From Faecalibacterium sp. I4-1-79 (GTDB lineage Bacteria > Bacillota > Clostridia > Oscillospirales > Ruminococcaceae), in the NCBI RefSeq assembly GCF_023347235.1, contig NZ_CP094467.1:2418001-2482000 (forward strand): a stretch of DNA of 64,000 nucleotides, read 5' to 3'. The notes beneath the pieces were generated by a model. That model was not told the DNA's origin. It saw only the letters and a list, made by a program, of their open reading frames with translations, and did not search any database. Positions 28,027 to 36,234 of the stretch are shown in pieces (positions within the stretch are counted from its first letter, which is position 1; each line of letters starts with the position of its first letter). The translations under genes were made by a program, and so were the position numbers.

Positions 28027-29412
28027 TCAGCCGGGCGTTTTGTCCTGCGCGGGCGCATCCTGCCAGAACAACCATGTGGCGGCAAAGGCCACCCCGCCGG
28101 AAAGCGCCAGCAGCTCGGCGTAGGGCAGAATGTAGCCGCCCACGATCAGAAAACCCGGCAGACCGGTAACGCCGTAGGCCGTTGCGCCGATGCCCGTTAC
28201 CGTACCGAACCACGCCCCCACCGCGCCGCCCACCATAGCGCAGACGAACGGCCGGACATAGCGCAGGTTCACGCCGAAGATGGCGGGTTCGGTAATGCCA
28301 AGGGCTGCGGACAGCGCCGAAGGGATGGCAACGGTCTTGTTTTTTGGGTCGCGGGTCTTAAAGGCGACCGCAAGACAGGCACCGCACTGGGCAAAGTTGG
28401 CGGCAGAGGCAATGGGCATCCAGATATTCAGCCCGCCCGCAGAGAGCAGCCCCGCTTCGATAACGTTATACATGTGGTGCAGGCCGCAGACCACCGTAAC
28501 GGGGTACAGCGCCCCCATAACCAGCGCACCGATGCCATGCCCTACCGTGCTGAGCTGCCTTGCAAGGCCGATCATGTAGTTTTCCGCAAAGGAGAAGCAG
28601 GGACCGAGGATGGTAAAGGTGACAAAGGTGGTAATAAGCACCGTGCACAGCGGCGTAACAAAAAGATCCAACGCCGCAGGGACGCGGCTACGGAACCACC
28701 GCTCCAGCCGGGACATGAGCCAGACTGCAATGATCACCGGGATAACGTGTCCCTGATAGCCCACCTGCTTTACATTGAAACAGAGCAGATGCCAGACCGG
28801 GACGTTCTCCGCTGTGCCAACAGACCACGCGTTGAGCAGCGTGGGGTGCACCATGCACAGCCCCACCACCCCGCCGAGGAAAAGATTGCCCCCAAACACC
28901 CGGGCGGAGGAGAGCGCCACCAGCACCGGCAGAGACACAAAAGCTGTGCCGGACACCATCTTTAAAAAGCTGAACCAGTCGGCGGCGGCAACGGCGGGCA
29001 ATGCCCTGCCCAGTGCGTCCAGAATGCCGGTCAACAGACCGGCAGCCACAATGGCGGGCAGGATGGGCACAAACACATCCCCCAGCGTTTTTACCAGCCG
29101 CTGCGGCAGCGGCAGTACCGGGGCCGTACATTTCTGCGCCGCCGGGACACCGGGCAGACCGGACAGCTTTATAAATTCCTCGTACACCCGGTTCACCGTG
29201 CCGGTGCCAAGGATGATCTGAAGCTGTCCCCCGGCGCAGAACACTCCCATCACGCCCGGGATGCTTTCCAGCCGTTTTTGATCGACCTTGTGCGCATCTG
29301 CCACTACCAGACGCAGCCGGGTGGCGCAGTGCGTGGCGGAAACCAGATTTTCCCCACCGCCAATGCTTTCAAAAATCGCTCTGGCGCAGGCGGCGTGATC
29401 CAATGTCCTCAT
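28027..29412 (-). CDS. PTS transporter EIIBC, sucrose/beta-glucoside family
   Basis: A 461-residue sugar permease of the glucose superfamily. The N-terminal EIIB domain has its phosphocysteine in SATHCATRLRL (Cys29). A linker leads to an EIIC domain with about ten membrane segments and GITEPAIFGVNLR, the motif typical of sucrose and trehalose EIIC proteins. No EIIA domain is attached, so phosphate must come from an EIIA elsewhere. No hydrolase or regulator is adjacent, so the sugar cannot be named. AGGAG precedes the ATG. The gene is flanked by inverted family B ends. Confidence 0.9.
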   Translation of the reverse strand: MRTLDHAACARAIFESIGGGENLVSATHCATRLRLVVADAHKVDQKRLESIPGVMGVFCAGGQLQIILGTGTVNRVYEEFIKLSGLPGVPAAQKCTAPVLPLPQRLVKTLGDVFVPILPAIVAAGLLTGILDALGRALPAVAAADWFSFLKMVSGTAFVSLPVLVALSSARVFGGNLFLGGVVGLCMVHPTLLNAWSVGTAENVPVWHLLCFNVKQVGYQGHVIPVIIAVWLMSRLERWFRSRVPAALDLFVTPLCTVLITTFVTFTILGPCFSFAENYMIGLARQLSTVGHGIGALVMGALYPVTVVCGLHHMYNVIEAGLLSAGGLNIWMPIASAANFAQCGACLAVAFKTRDPKNKTVAIPSALSAALGITEPAIFGVNLRYVRPFVCAMVGGAVGAWFGTVTGIGATAYGVTGLPGFLIVGGYILPYAELLALSGGVAFAATWLFWQDAPAQDKTPG

Positions 29413-29426
29413 GCTTTTCTCCTTCG

Positions 29427-29468
29427 TTGTAAAAGTGAGCCGGAAACATCCGCAGGCGTTTCCGGCTC
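29427..29468 (-). terminator. Terminator of the molybdate transport genes
   Basis: On the minus strand GAGCCGGAAACGCC and its near-complement GTTTCCGGCTC are followed by ACTTTTAC. It lies about 50 bases after the modC stop and just upstream of the PTS gene's ribosome site. The stem closely resembles the terminator at 47194-47234. Confidence 0.7.
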
Positions 29469-29469
29469 A

Positions 29470-29513
29470 TAGCAGAATATGGCTAGAGCACAGCGGAAGC
29501 CATTTCAAATCGT
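29470..29513 (-). repeat. Family B repeat, copy B3 (left module, minus strand)
   Basis: On the minus strand ACGATTTGAAATGGCTTCCGC continues with TGCTCTAGCCATATTCTGC, matching the left module of the family. It starts within 4 bases of the modC stop and is inverted relative to B2. Confidence 0.65.
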
Positions 29514-29516
29514 TTT

Positions 29517-30566
29517 TCAGCCTTGCAGCGGCATGATGCTCTCCGGTGCGGCACACAGGTACTGCGGCGCGGCGGGCGCTGCCGAGCAAAGGCTTTTTTT
29601 GCTTACCTTCCACCACAGCTGCGCCGTGCCCTCCGGCGGAGTGCAGATGAGGTTCCAGTCAAAGGGGTTCTCACTGGTGGAAACGGCTTTTACCGGGATG
29701 GCGTTGGGTGCATCGGCGGCGCAGGGCGTAAAGTCGTGGGCACGGATGCCCACAGCGGTACAGCCTACCGGGACGGGCAGCGCCAGCCGCAGGGTTGTGT
29801 CCCAGCCGTCCAGCCGGACGGTGTGGCTGTCCAGCGGGGTACAGGTCAGAATGTTCTTGCAGCCGGTCAGCCGTGCGGCGGCGATGCTCTGCGGGTCGGC
29901 AAACACCTCTTTTGTGCTGCCGGTGCGCAGCACCTGCCCTTCGTTCAGCACGATCATCTCTTTGCACAGTCGGTAGGCCTCGTCCCGGTTGTGGGTCACC
30001 AGCAGGGCGGTGCCCGCAAAGCTTGCCAGCAGGCTGCCTACCTCGCCTTCTACCTCTTCCCGCAGATAGCTGTCCAGCGCGCTGAAGGGCTCGTCCAGCA
30101 TCAGAATGCTGGGCTTGCCCACCAGAATGCGTGCCAGCGCGGCGCGCTGCTGCTGCCCGCCGGAAAGCTGGGCAGGGTAGCGTTTTGCCAGCTCTTCCAG
30201 CCGCATGGCGCGCAGCATTTCGGCGCAGGCGGCGCGGCGGGCGGCGGAGTCTTTTTCCGCCTTCAGTCCACAAAGGACATTCTGCTCCACAGTCATGTTG
30301 GGGAACAGGGCGTAGTTCTGGAACAGCAGCCCCACGCCCCGCTGCTGCGGCGGCAGGTCGATGTGCTGCGCACTGTCGAACAGCACCCGCCCGTCCAGCA
30401 CGATGCGTCCGCGGTCCGGCTTTACAATGCCTGCAATGCACCGCAATGTCATGCTTTTGCCGCAGCCGGAAGCACCCAGCAAAGCAGTGGAGGTGTTGCC
30501 GGCGGTAAAGGCGGCGCGCAGGGTGAAGCCGTCCAGCTTTTTTTCAATGTTGATTTCAAGGCTCAT
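29517..30566 (-). CDS. modC: Molybdate ABC transporter ATP-binding protein
   Basis: A 349-residue ABC ATPase with Walker A LLGASGCGKSMT, the LSGGQQQRAALAR signature and Walker B SILMLDEPFSALD. A C-terminal TOBE-like region (about 255-340) is found in ModC and related proteins. It energises molybdate import together with ModB. The start overlaps the modB stop (ATGA), so an in-frame extension to 30653 inside modB is rejected. It is the last gene of the modABC set. Confidence 0.9.
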   Translation of the reverse strand: MSLEINIEKKLDGFTLRAAFTAGNTSTALLGASGCGKSMTLRCIAGIVKPDRGRIVLDGRVLFDSAQHIDLPPQQRGVGLLFQNYALFPNMTVEQNVLCGLKAEKDSAARRAACAEMLRAMRLEELAKRYPAQLSGGQQQRAALARILVGKPSILMLDEPFSALDSYLREEVEGEVGSLLASFAGTALLVTHNRDEAYRLCKEMIVLNEGQVLRTGSTKEVFADPQSIAAARLTGCKNILTCTPLDSHTVRLDGWDTTLRLALPVPVGCTAVGIRAHDFTPCAADAPNAIPVKAVSTSENPFDWNLICTPPEGTAQLWWKVSKKSLCSAAPAAPQYLCAAPESIMPLQG

Positions 30567-31234
30567 TTCCGGCCACCCGCTTTCTGTTTTTTCTCCAGCA
30601 GGTTCACCGCCAGCAGCACCACCGCCGAAATGGCAATATCCACCAGCACCCACCGCATGGCACCAAGCTCATCGTTGGTGCGCCAGAGCTGGTAGACCGT
30701 GGTGGCAATGGTGGCGGTCTTGCCGGGGGTATAGCCCGCGATCATGCTGGTAGCGCCGTATTCGCCCAGTGCCCGGGCAAAAGCCAGCACTGTGCCCGCC
30801 AGAATGCCCTGACGGCAGGCGGGCATCCGCACCCGCCAGAAGATCCATGTATCGGACTGTCCCAGCGTCTGCGCCGACCACGCCAACGTTTCGTCAAAGC
30901 TTTCAAACGCGCCGCGCGCGGTGCGGTACATCAGCGGAAAAGCCACCACGATGGAGGCAAAGATGGCGCTGTACCAGTTCATGACCAGCTTTACCCCGAA
31001 CTGCTGCATGAAAAAGATGCCCAGCGGCCGCTTTGCGCCGAAGAGCAGCAGCAGAAAGTAGCCCACCACCGTGGGCGGCAGCACCATAGGCAGGGTGAGC
31101 AGCACATCCAGCACACCCTTGACCACCCGGGGCAGACGAGCAATATAATAGGCCGCAAAAATGCCAAGAAAGAACACCGCCGCGCAGCTGATCAAAGCAA
31201 TGCGCAGGCTGTTCCACAACGGATACCAGTCCAT
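30563..31234 (-). CDS. modB: Molybdate ABC transporter permease
   Basis: A 223-residue inner-membrane permease with five to six membrane segments and the binding-protein-dependent transport loop EYGATSMIAGYTPGKT, which contacts the ATPase. It follows modA by 10 bases and overlaps modC by 4, the standard modABC order. Confidence 0.93.
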   Translation of the reverse strand: MDWYPLWNSLRIALISCAAVFFLGIFAAYYIARLPRVVKGVLDVLLTLPMVLPPTVVGYFLLLLFGAKRPLGIFFMQQFGVKLVMNWYSAIFASIVVAFPLMYRTARGAFESFDETLAWSAQTLGQSDTWIFWRVRMPACRQGILAGTVLAFARALGEYGATSMIAGYTPGKTATIATTVYQLWRTNDELGAMRWVLVDIAISAVVLLAVNLLEKKQKAGGRK

Positions 31235-31244
31235 GCCTGCTCCT

Positions 31245-32129
31245 TTATACGGCGCTGAAGCCCACGCCCTCGAACACGGTCATGGCCTTGTCGGTCTGTA
31301 AGTAAGCCAAAAACTCCTTGGCAGTCTCAGCGTTGGAGGCGGCTTTCAGCACAGCGGCAGGATAGATGACCTGACCGCACATCTCCTTGGTGGCCTCGTC
31401 CACGGGGGTCAGACCGGCGCTATAAGCATCCGTGCAGTAAACGACACCGGCATCCACGCTGCCTTCGGTGATCTGCGTGGTCACTTCCTTGACGTTGGAA
31501 CCGTAGGTGATCACGCCCGCAGCAGCCAGTGCAGCTTCGTCCAGCTGGTAGTAGGCAAGGATCTTCTGGGTGTACTGCCCCACGGGCACATCGCTGTTGC
31601 CCATGCAGAACAGGATATCCTGCGCCTTCAGGTGCTCGGCCAGTGCGTCAAAGCTGTCAATGCCCTTGTCGCTGCCTTCCGGCACGCAGAGCACCACCTT
31701 GTTTTCCAGCAGGTTCACGCGGCTGTCGGCATCCACAAAGTCAAGGCCTTCCTTGTTCACCTCGGCAGAAGCGGTGATGTCCAGCTGGTTCATCTGCTTC
31801 TGACCGGCAGAGATGAACAGATCGCAATCCGCGCCCTCCTGGATCTGGGTCTTGAGGGTGCCGGAAGAGTCGAAGTTGAAACGGAAGGTCACCTCCGGGT
31901 GCTCTGCCGTGTAGCTCTCACCGATCGCATTCAGTGTCTCGGTGAGGGAGGCGGCGGCAAACACGATCAACTCCACGCTCTGTGCTGCTTGCGAGGAAGC
32001 GGCGGCAGAGGAAGCCACGGACGATGCTGCGCTGGAAGCAGCACCACCGCAGGCGGTGAGGGCAGCGGTTGCACCGGCCATACCGGCAGCGGCCAGAAAA
32101 CTCCGGCGGGAAATGCGATGGTCGTTCAT
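31245..32129 (-). CDS. modA: Molybdate ABC transporter substrate-binding lipoprotein
   Basis: A 294-residue binding protein. The N-terminus has a twin-arginine-like RRSFLAAAGMAG followed by a lipobox LTACGG (Cys at about 27) and an Ala/Ser-rich linker. The mature part carries ModA features: VFAAASLTETLNAIGESY, FDSSGTLKTQIQEGADCDLFISA, and VDAGVVYCTDA. It captures molybdate (or tungstate) outside the membrane. An A+T-rich 75-base gap with a short hairpin separates it from the MOSC-MogA gene, so it may have its own promoter. Confidence 0.93.
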   Translation of the reverse strand: MNDHRISRRSFLAAAGMAGATAALTACGGAASSAASSVASSAAASSQAAQSVELIVFAAASLTETLNAIGESYTAEHPEVTFRFNFDSSGTLKTQIQEGADCDLFISAGQKQMNQLDITASAEVNKEGLDFVDADSRVNLLENKVVLCVPEGSDKGIDSFDALAEHLKAQDILFCMGNSDVPVGQYTQKILAYYQLDEAALAAAGVITYGSNVKEVTTQITEGSVDAGVVYCTDAYSAGLTPVDEATKEMCGQVIYPAAVLKAASNAETAKEFLAYLQTDKAMTVFEGVGFSAV

Positions 32130-32204
32130 CTCTGTTTTCTCCTTACTTTAAGTAAAAAAATAGTATATTTCTACGCCCCGCAAAGAAAAACAGGGCAGGA
32201 AACC

Positions 32205-33137
32205 TTACTTACGGGCGCACTCGCCGTCCAGACCTGCGGCGATGCGTACCCCGTGCTCCAAGCTGGGCAGGATGTACTCCAGATTCTCCTGCACTGCCTT
32301 GGGGCTGCCCGGCAGGTTGACGATCAGGGTCTTGCCGCGCAGCACGCTGACACCGCGGCTCAGCATTCCGCGCGGGGTGATGCTCAGGCTGTGGTAGCGC
32401 ATAGCTTCGGCAATGCCGGGGGCGTTGCGGTCGGCCACAGCGCAGGTGGCTTCCGGGGTGATGTCCCGGGGGGAGAAGCCGGTGCCGCCGGTGGTGAGCA
32501 CAAGGTTCACCTGACGACCGTCTGCCATGCGGATGAGCTGCGCTTTCAGTGCCTTGGCTTCGTCCGGCAGGATCATGGTCTCCTCCACCACATAGCCTGC
32601 GGCGGTGAGCATCTCTACGATCAGCGGGCCGCTTTTATCCTCCCGCTCACCACGGCTGCCTTTATCGGAAAGGGTGATGACGGCAGCGCGCAGGGGCGGG
32701 TTTTCCAGTGCGGGCAACAGGGTCACCTCGTCCCCTACATGGATCTCGCCGCCGGTGAGCACCCGGGCAAACACGCCCTCGTGGGGCATGATGCACTCGC
32801 CGGTCTGCTGCTTGATGACGCAGTCGTTGTGGCATTCTTTGCCGATCTGGGTCATTTCCAGCACCACGTCCCCGATGGCAAACCGGCTGGTCACCGGCAG
32901 ATTGCGGAAATCGAAGCCCTCGATGACCAGATTTTCGCCGAAGGCACCGTAGTCCACCCAGATCTTCTTGCGGAACGCCTCGATCTTTTCGGCGCTGAGC
33001 ATACTGACCTGACGGTGCCAGTTGCCGCCGTGGGCGTCCTCCACGATGCCCCACTCCGGGGTCAGGACGGCGCTGAGCACCTCGGTTTTTACGGTGCCCC
33101 GCTTGGGGCTGGTGCAGATTGCCAGAAGCTTACCCAT
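32205..33137 (-). CDS. MOSC domain fused to MogA/MoaB molybdopterin adenylyltransferase
   Basis: A 310-residue fusion. Residues 1-145 are a MOSC domain (GAFGENLVIEGFDFRNLPV, IGKECHNDCVIKQQTGEC), a module that handles sulfur or molybdopterin transfer. Residues 150-310 are a MogA/MoaB domain with AVITLSDKGSRGEREDKSGP, LTTGGTGFSPRDITPEAT and the NLPGSPKAV loop, which adenylates molybdopterin before MoeA inserts the metal. Six bases separate it from moaA. The fusion presumably couples two late cofactor steps. I am confident in both domains, less so in the function of the MOSC half. Confidence 0.88.
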   Translation of the reverse strand: MGKLLAICTSPKRGTVKTEVLSAVLTPEWGIVEDAHGGNWHRQVSMLSAEKIEAFRKKIWVDYGAFGENLVIEGFDFRNLPVTSRFAIGDVVLEMTQIGKECHNDCVIKQQTGECIMPHEGVFARVLTGGEIHVGDEVTLLPALENPPLRAAVITLSDKGSRGEREDKSGPLIVEMLTAAGYVVEETMILPDEAKALKAQLIRMADGRQVNLVLTTGGTGFSPRDITPEATCAVADRNAPGIAEAMRYHSLSITPRGMLSRGVSVLRGKTLIVNLPGSPKAVQENLEYILPSLEHGVRIAAGLDGECARK

Positions 33138-33143
33138 AGTTAT

Positions 33144-34121
33144 TTATCCTCCAATGCGATACATCCCGCGGGTTGCGGGCATGGAACTGTCGTTAAAATG
33201 GTGTTCCCGGGGCTTTGCCCAGATGGTTTCCCGAATGGCGGCCAGCAGCTGTGCGTCGTCTGCGCCGCTGCGCAGCAGGGCGCGCAGGTCGCACCCGGTC
33301 TCGCTGGCAAGGCAGGGGCGCAAAAAGCCCTGACTGGTCAGCCGTACCCGGTTGCAGGAAGCGCAGAACTTGCCGTGCACCGCTGCAATAAAGCCGATGC
33401 TGCCCTGCCAACCCGGCACGGTGTAGTACACCGCCGGGCCGTCGCCTAAAGCGTGCTCCTGCGCAGCAGAAAGGGGCACAAGCTCCGGCCAGCGCCGGGC
33501 AAACCGCGCCCGCAGCTCCGGGCCGGAGATGCAGGGCATGGCAGCGCCGTAGCCGATGGGCATCATCTCGATAAACCGTACCTGCATGGCGTTGTCCTTT
33601 GCCAGTGCGGCGAGCTGTTCCAGCTCACCCTCGTTGACGCCCGCCTGCGGCACACAGTTCAGCTTGACCGGCAGGCCGCTTTCCAGCGCCGCCTGCAAGC
33701 CCGTCTGCACGGCGGCAAAATCGTCCCGGGCGGTGATCTGCCGGAACACCTCCGGGCGCAGGGTGTCCAGACTGATGTTCACACTGTCCAGCCCGGCGTC
33801 CAGCAGGGCGGGCAGCTGCTCTGCCAGCAGCACCGCATTGGTAGTCAGGGTGACCCGGCGGATGCCCGGGGTCTCTTTAAGCCCTGCCACCAGCTGCGCC
33901 ACGTTCTTGCGCACCAGCGGCTCGCCGCCGGTCACCCGCACGGTGTCGATGCCGCACTGGGCAAACAGCGCGGCCAGACGCAGAAATTCCTCGTAGGTCA
34001 GCACGACCTCCCGCTCCAGCTTTTCCACGCCGTCCGGCATACAGTAGCGGCAGCGCAGGTTGCACAGGTCGGTCACCGACAGGCGCAGATAATGGATCTC
34101 GCGCTGGTAACGATCAAACAT
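33144..34121 (-). CDS. moaA: GTP 3',8-cyclase MoaA
   Basis: A 325-residue radical-SAM enzyme that starts molybdenum cofactor synthesis by rearranging GTP. It has the SAM-cluster motif CNLRCRYC (Cys20, 24, 27), a second cluster site [10 protein letters not shown]...RPC (Cys253, 256, 270) and the functionally important C-terminal Gly-Gly. It overlaps moaC by 8 bases; the two act in sequence. Confidence 0.97.
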   Translation of the reverse strand: MFDRYQREIHYLRLSVTDLCNLRCRYCMPDGVEKLEREVVLTYEEFLRLAALFAQCGIDTVRVTGGEPLVRKNVAQLVAGLKETPGIRRVTLTTNAVLLAEQLPALLDAGLDSVNISLDTLRPEVFRQITARDDFAAVQTGLQAALESGLPVKLNCVPQAGVNEGELEQLAALAKDNAMQVRFIEMMPIGYGAAMPCISGPELRARFARRWPELVPLSAAQEHALGDGPAVYYTVPGWQGSIGFIAAVHGKFCASCNRVRLTSQGFLRPCLASETGCDLRALLRSGADDAQLLAAIRETIWAKPREHHFNDSSMPATRGMYRIGG

Positions 34122-34611
34122 AGCCGCCCTCCGCCCGGATATAGTGGCCGCTCTTGCCGCCGGTCTTTTCCACCAGATGGATCTCGCCCAGCTCCATGCC
34201 CTTATCCACGGCCTTGCACATATCGTAGATGGTCAGCAGCGCGGTGGAAACGCCGGTCAGCGCTTCCATCTCCACGCCGGTCACGCCACTGGTCTTGACG
34301 GTGCACAGGGCTTCTACCGCCTGCCGCTCGGGCAGCAGACGGAACTCGATGCCCGCCTTGGTCAGGGGCAGCGGATGGCACAGGGGGATCAGCTCGCTGG
34401 TGCGCTTGGTGGCCATGATGCCTGCAATGCGCGCCACGCCCAGCACATCGCCTTTTTTCACGGTGCCGCTCTGCACGGCGGCAAAGGCTTCGGCGTTCAT
34501 GGTAATAATGCCGTGTGCAGTAGCTTCCCGGGTGGTGACGGGCTTTGCGCTCACGTCCACCATCACGGCGTTGCCGGCGGCATCAAAATGTGTCAGATTA
34601 TTATCACTCAT
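34114..34611 (-). CDS. moaC: Cyclic pyranopterin monophosphate synthase MoaC
   Basis: A 165-residue protein matching MoaC throughout: [79 protein letters not shown] and [11 protein letters not shown]. It converts the MoaA product to cyclic pyranopterin monophosphate. It overlaps moaA, with which it is presumably co-transcribed. A half copy of a family A repeat separates it from the upstream gene. Confidence 0.97.
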   Translation of the reverse strand: MSDNNLTHFDAAGNAVMVDVSAKPVTTREATAHGIITMNAEAFAAVQSGTVKKGDVLGVARIAGIMATKRTSELIPLCHPLPLTKAGIEFRLLPERQAVEALCTVKTSGVTGVEMEALTGVSTALLTIYDMCKAVDKGMELGEIHLVEKTGGKSGHYIRAEGGYV

Positions 34612-34629
34612 ATTTTTTCACCTTAGTAA

Positions 34630-34684
34630 AGCTTCCCCTTCGGGGGAGCTGGCAAAGCCGAAAGGCTTTGACTGAGAGGGTTTC
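34630..34684 (-). repeat. Family A half-element, copy A3
   Basis: On the minus strand AAACCCTCTCAGTC begins directly at the stop codon of the molybdopterin-binding gene. The short AAAGCC..GGCTTT hairpin and AGCTCCCCC..GGGGA hairpin follow. The second half of the element is missing. It lies inside the cofactor operon, before moaC. Confidence 0.7.
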
Positions 34685-35702
34685 AGCAGTGCCCAAAGCC
34701 GCAGTTCGGCCAGTGGCACATTTCGCAGTTCAGGCACAGGCCGCCCTCGCCTAAGCGGGCGATATCCTCGGCGGTGATGGGGTCATCGGCCAGCAGACGG
34801 GGCAGCAGCAGGTCAAAAATAGTGCGCTTGGCGTACATCACGCAGCCGGGCAGGCCGCACACCGGCACACCGTCCAGATAGCTGACAAGGAACATCGCGC
34901 CCGGCAGCACTGGTGCACCGTAGGTGATGATATCCGCCCCGGTGTTTTTGATGGCAAGCGGGGTGCGGTCATCGGGGTCTACGCTCATGCCGCCGGTGGT
35001 AAAGATCAGTTCGCACCCTGCGGCCTTGGCCTCCAGAATGGCAGCGGTGATCCCGGCGGGGTCGTCATCACAGACCTTGTGGAAGACCATCTCACAGCCG
35101 TAGACGGCCAGCTTGCTTTGCAGGATGGGGGTGAATTTATCTTCGATGCGTCCCTTGAACACCTCGCTTCCGGTGGTGATGATGCCCACCTTCTTGGCCT
35201 GCATGGGCAGCACGTTCAAAATCGGCTCTGCCCCGGCAGCGGCCTGCATGGCGTCCATCTTCTCCTGCTCGATGACCAGCGGGATGATGCGGGTACCGGC
35301 CAGCTTCTGCCCCTTTTTCACCGGCAGGTCGCCGTGGATGGTGGCGATCATCATCTGCGGGGTGCTGTTTACAGCCATCAACGCCTTGCGGTTGATCTTC
35401 AGCAGGCCGTCGCAGTCCGCGATCAGCTCAATTTTTCCCTCTTTCGGCGCAGTGCCGTGGATATTTTTGCCCGCAGCAGCCTTGTACAGCAGGGCGGCTG
35501 CCTCGTCCTCGTGGAGGATGCCGGGGTGCTTTTCCCAGACGTAGAGGTTTTCCTTACCGATGGAAAGCAGCACGGGGATATCCTCGGGCTGGATGACATG
35601 TCCCTTGCGGAAGCGGGCATCCTTGTACTCGCCCGGGATGATCTGGGTGATATCATGGCAGAGCACCTGCCCTGCAGCGTCAACAGTACGGATCAGTTTC
35701 AT
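34683..35702 (-). CDS. Molybdopterin-binding protein with cysteine-rich C-terminus
   Basis: A 339-residue protein with a MoCF/MPT-binding domain in its second half (VGIITTGSEVFKGRIEDKF, IFTTGGMSVDPDDRTP, LPGCVMYAKRTIFDL), as in MoeA, MogA and CinA. The first half contains a MoeA-like beta region. It ends with an unusual tail of five cysteines and two histidines (CLNCEMCHWPNCGFGHC) that could bind a metal. It lies between mobB and moaC, so a role in cofactor handling is likely; the exact step is unknown. It is not a plain MoeA, as the true moeA is two genes upstream. Confidence 0.83.
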   Translation of the reverse strand: MKLIRTVDAAGQVLCHDITQIIPGEYKDARFRKGHVIQPEDIPVLLSIGKENLYVWEKHPGILHEDEAAALLYKAAAGKNIHGTAPKEGKIELIADCDGLLKINRKALMAVNSTPQMMIATIHGDLPVKKGQKLAGTRIIPLVIEQEKMDAMQAAAGAEPILNVLPMQAKKVGIITTGSEVFKGRIEDKFTPILQSKLAVYGCEMVFHKVCDDDPAGITAAILEAKAAGCELIFTTGGMSVDPDDRTPLAIKNTGADIITYGAPVLPGAMFLVSYLDGVPVCGLPGCVMYAKRTIFDLLLPRLLADDPITAEDIARLGEGGLCLNCEMCHWPNCGFGHC

Positions 35703-35715
35703 GATGGCATTCTCC

Positions 35716-36234
35716 TTACAGCGCGGGCATCTGGGCTTCGATCCAGTCTGCCAGTGCCGGAATATCGTTCAGGTCAAAATCTGCGCCGGGGATATCCCCC
35801 ACCACCGCCAGCGGCTGGAAGGAGACGGGCGCATCCGAAATGGCGCTGCGCACCACCTCGATCTTCGGCCAGCCGCTGGACTTGAACCCCTCCAGCAGCA
35901 CAAGGTCGTAGCCGTGACGCTCGAACAGGGCAAGCAGATCCTGCTCGGTCAGGCGGAATTCCTCGGTCAGAAGATAGCGCGTGCCGGAGTAGACCGCCAC
36001 GCCCTCGGCACCGGCTTCCCGCAGGCGGTAGCTGTCAGTGCCGGGCACGTCCGGGGTAAAATCGTGGCCGTCGTGCTTGATGACGCCTACCTTCAATCCG
36101 CGGCTGCGCAGCACGGGCAGCAGCTTTTCCAGCAGGGTGGTCTTACCGCTGTTGTGCACCCCGCTGACCGCCAGCACCGCCGGGCGTTTGAGCGCCTGTG
36201 TCTCGGCCAGCGCCTGTTTTTGTTTACTGTACAA
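35716..36234 (-). CDS. mobB: Molybdopterin-guanine dinucleotide adaptor protein MobB
   Basis: A 172-residue GTP-binding protein with P-loop GVHNSGKTT (residues 25-33), VGVIKHDGHDF, DSYRLREAGAEGVAVYS and DLVLLEGFKSSGWPKIEVVR, all hallmarks of MobB. MobB assists MobA, which attaches GMP to make MGD, but no mobA is in this window. It overlaps moeA by 11 bases and lies 13 bases before the molybdopterin-binding gene. Confidence 0.92.
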   Translation of the reverse strand: MYSKQKQALAETQALKRPAVLAVSGVHNSGKTTLLEKLLPVLRSRGLKVGVIKHDGHDFTPDVPGTDSYRLREAGAEGVAVYSGTRYLLTEEFRLTEQDLLALFERHGYDLVLLEGFKSSGWPKIEVVRSAISDAPVSFQPLAVVGDIPGADFDLNDIPALADWIEAQMPAL

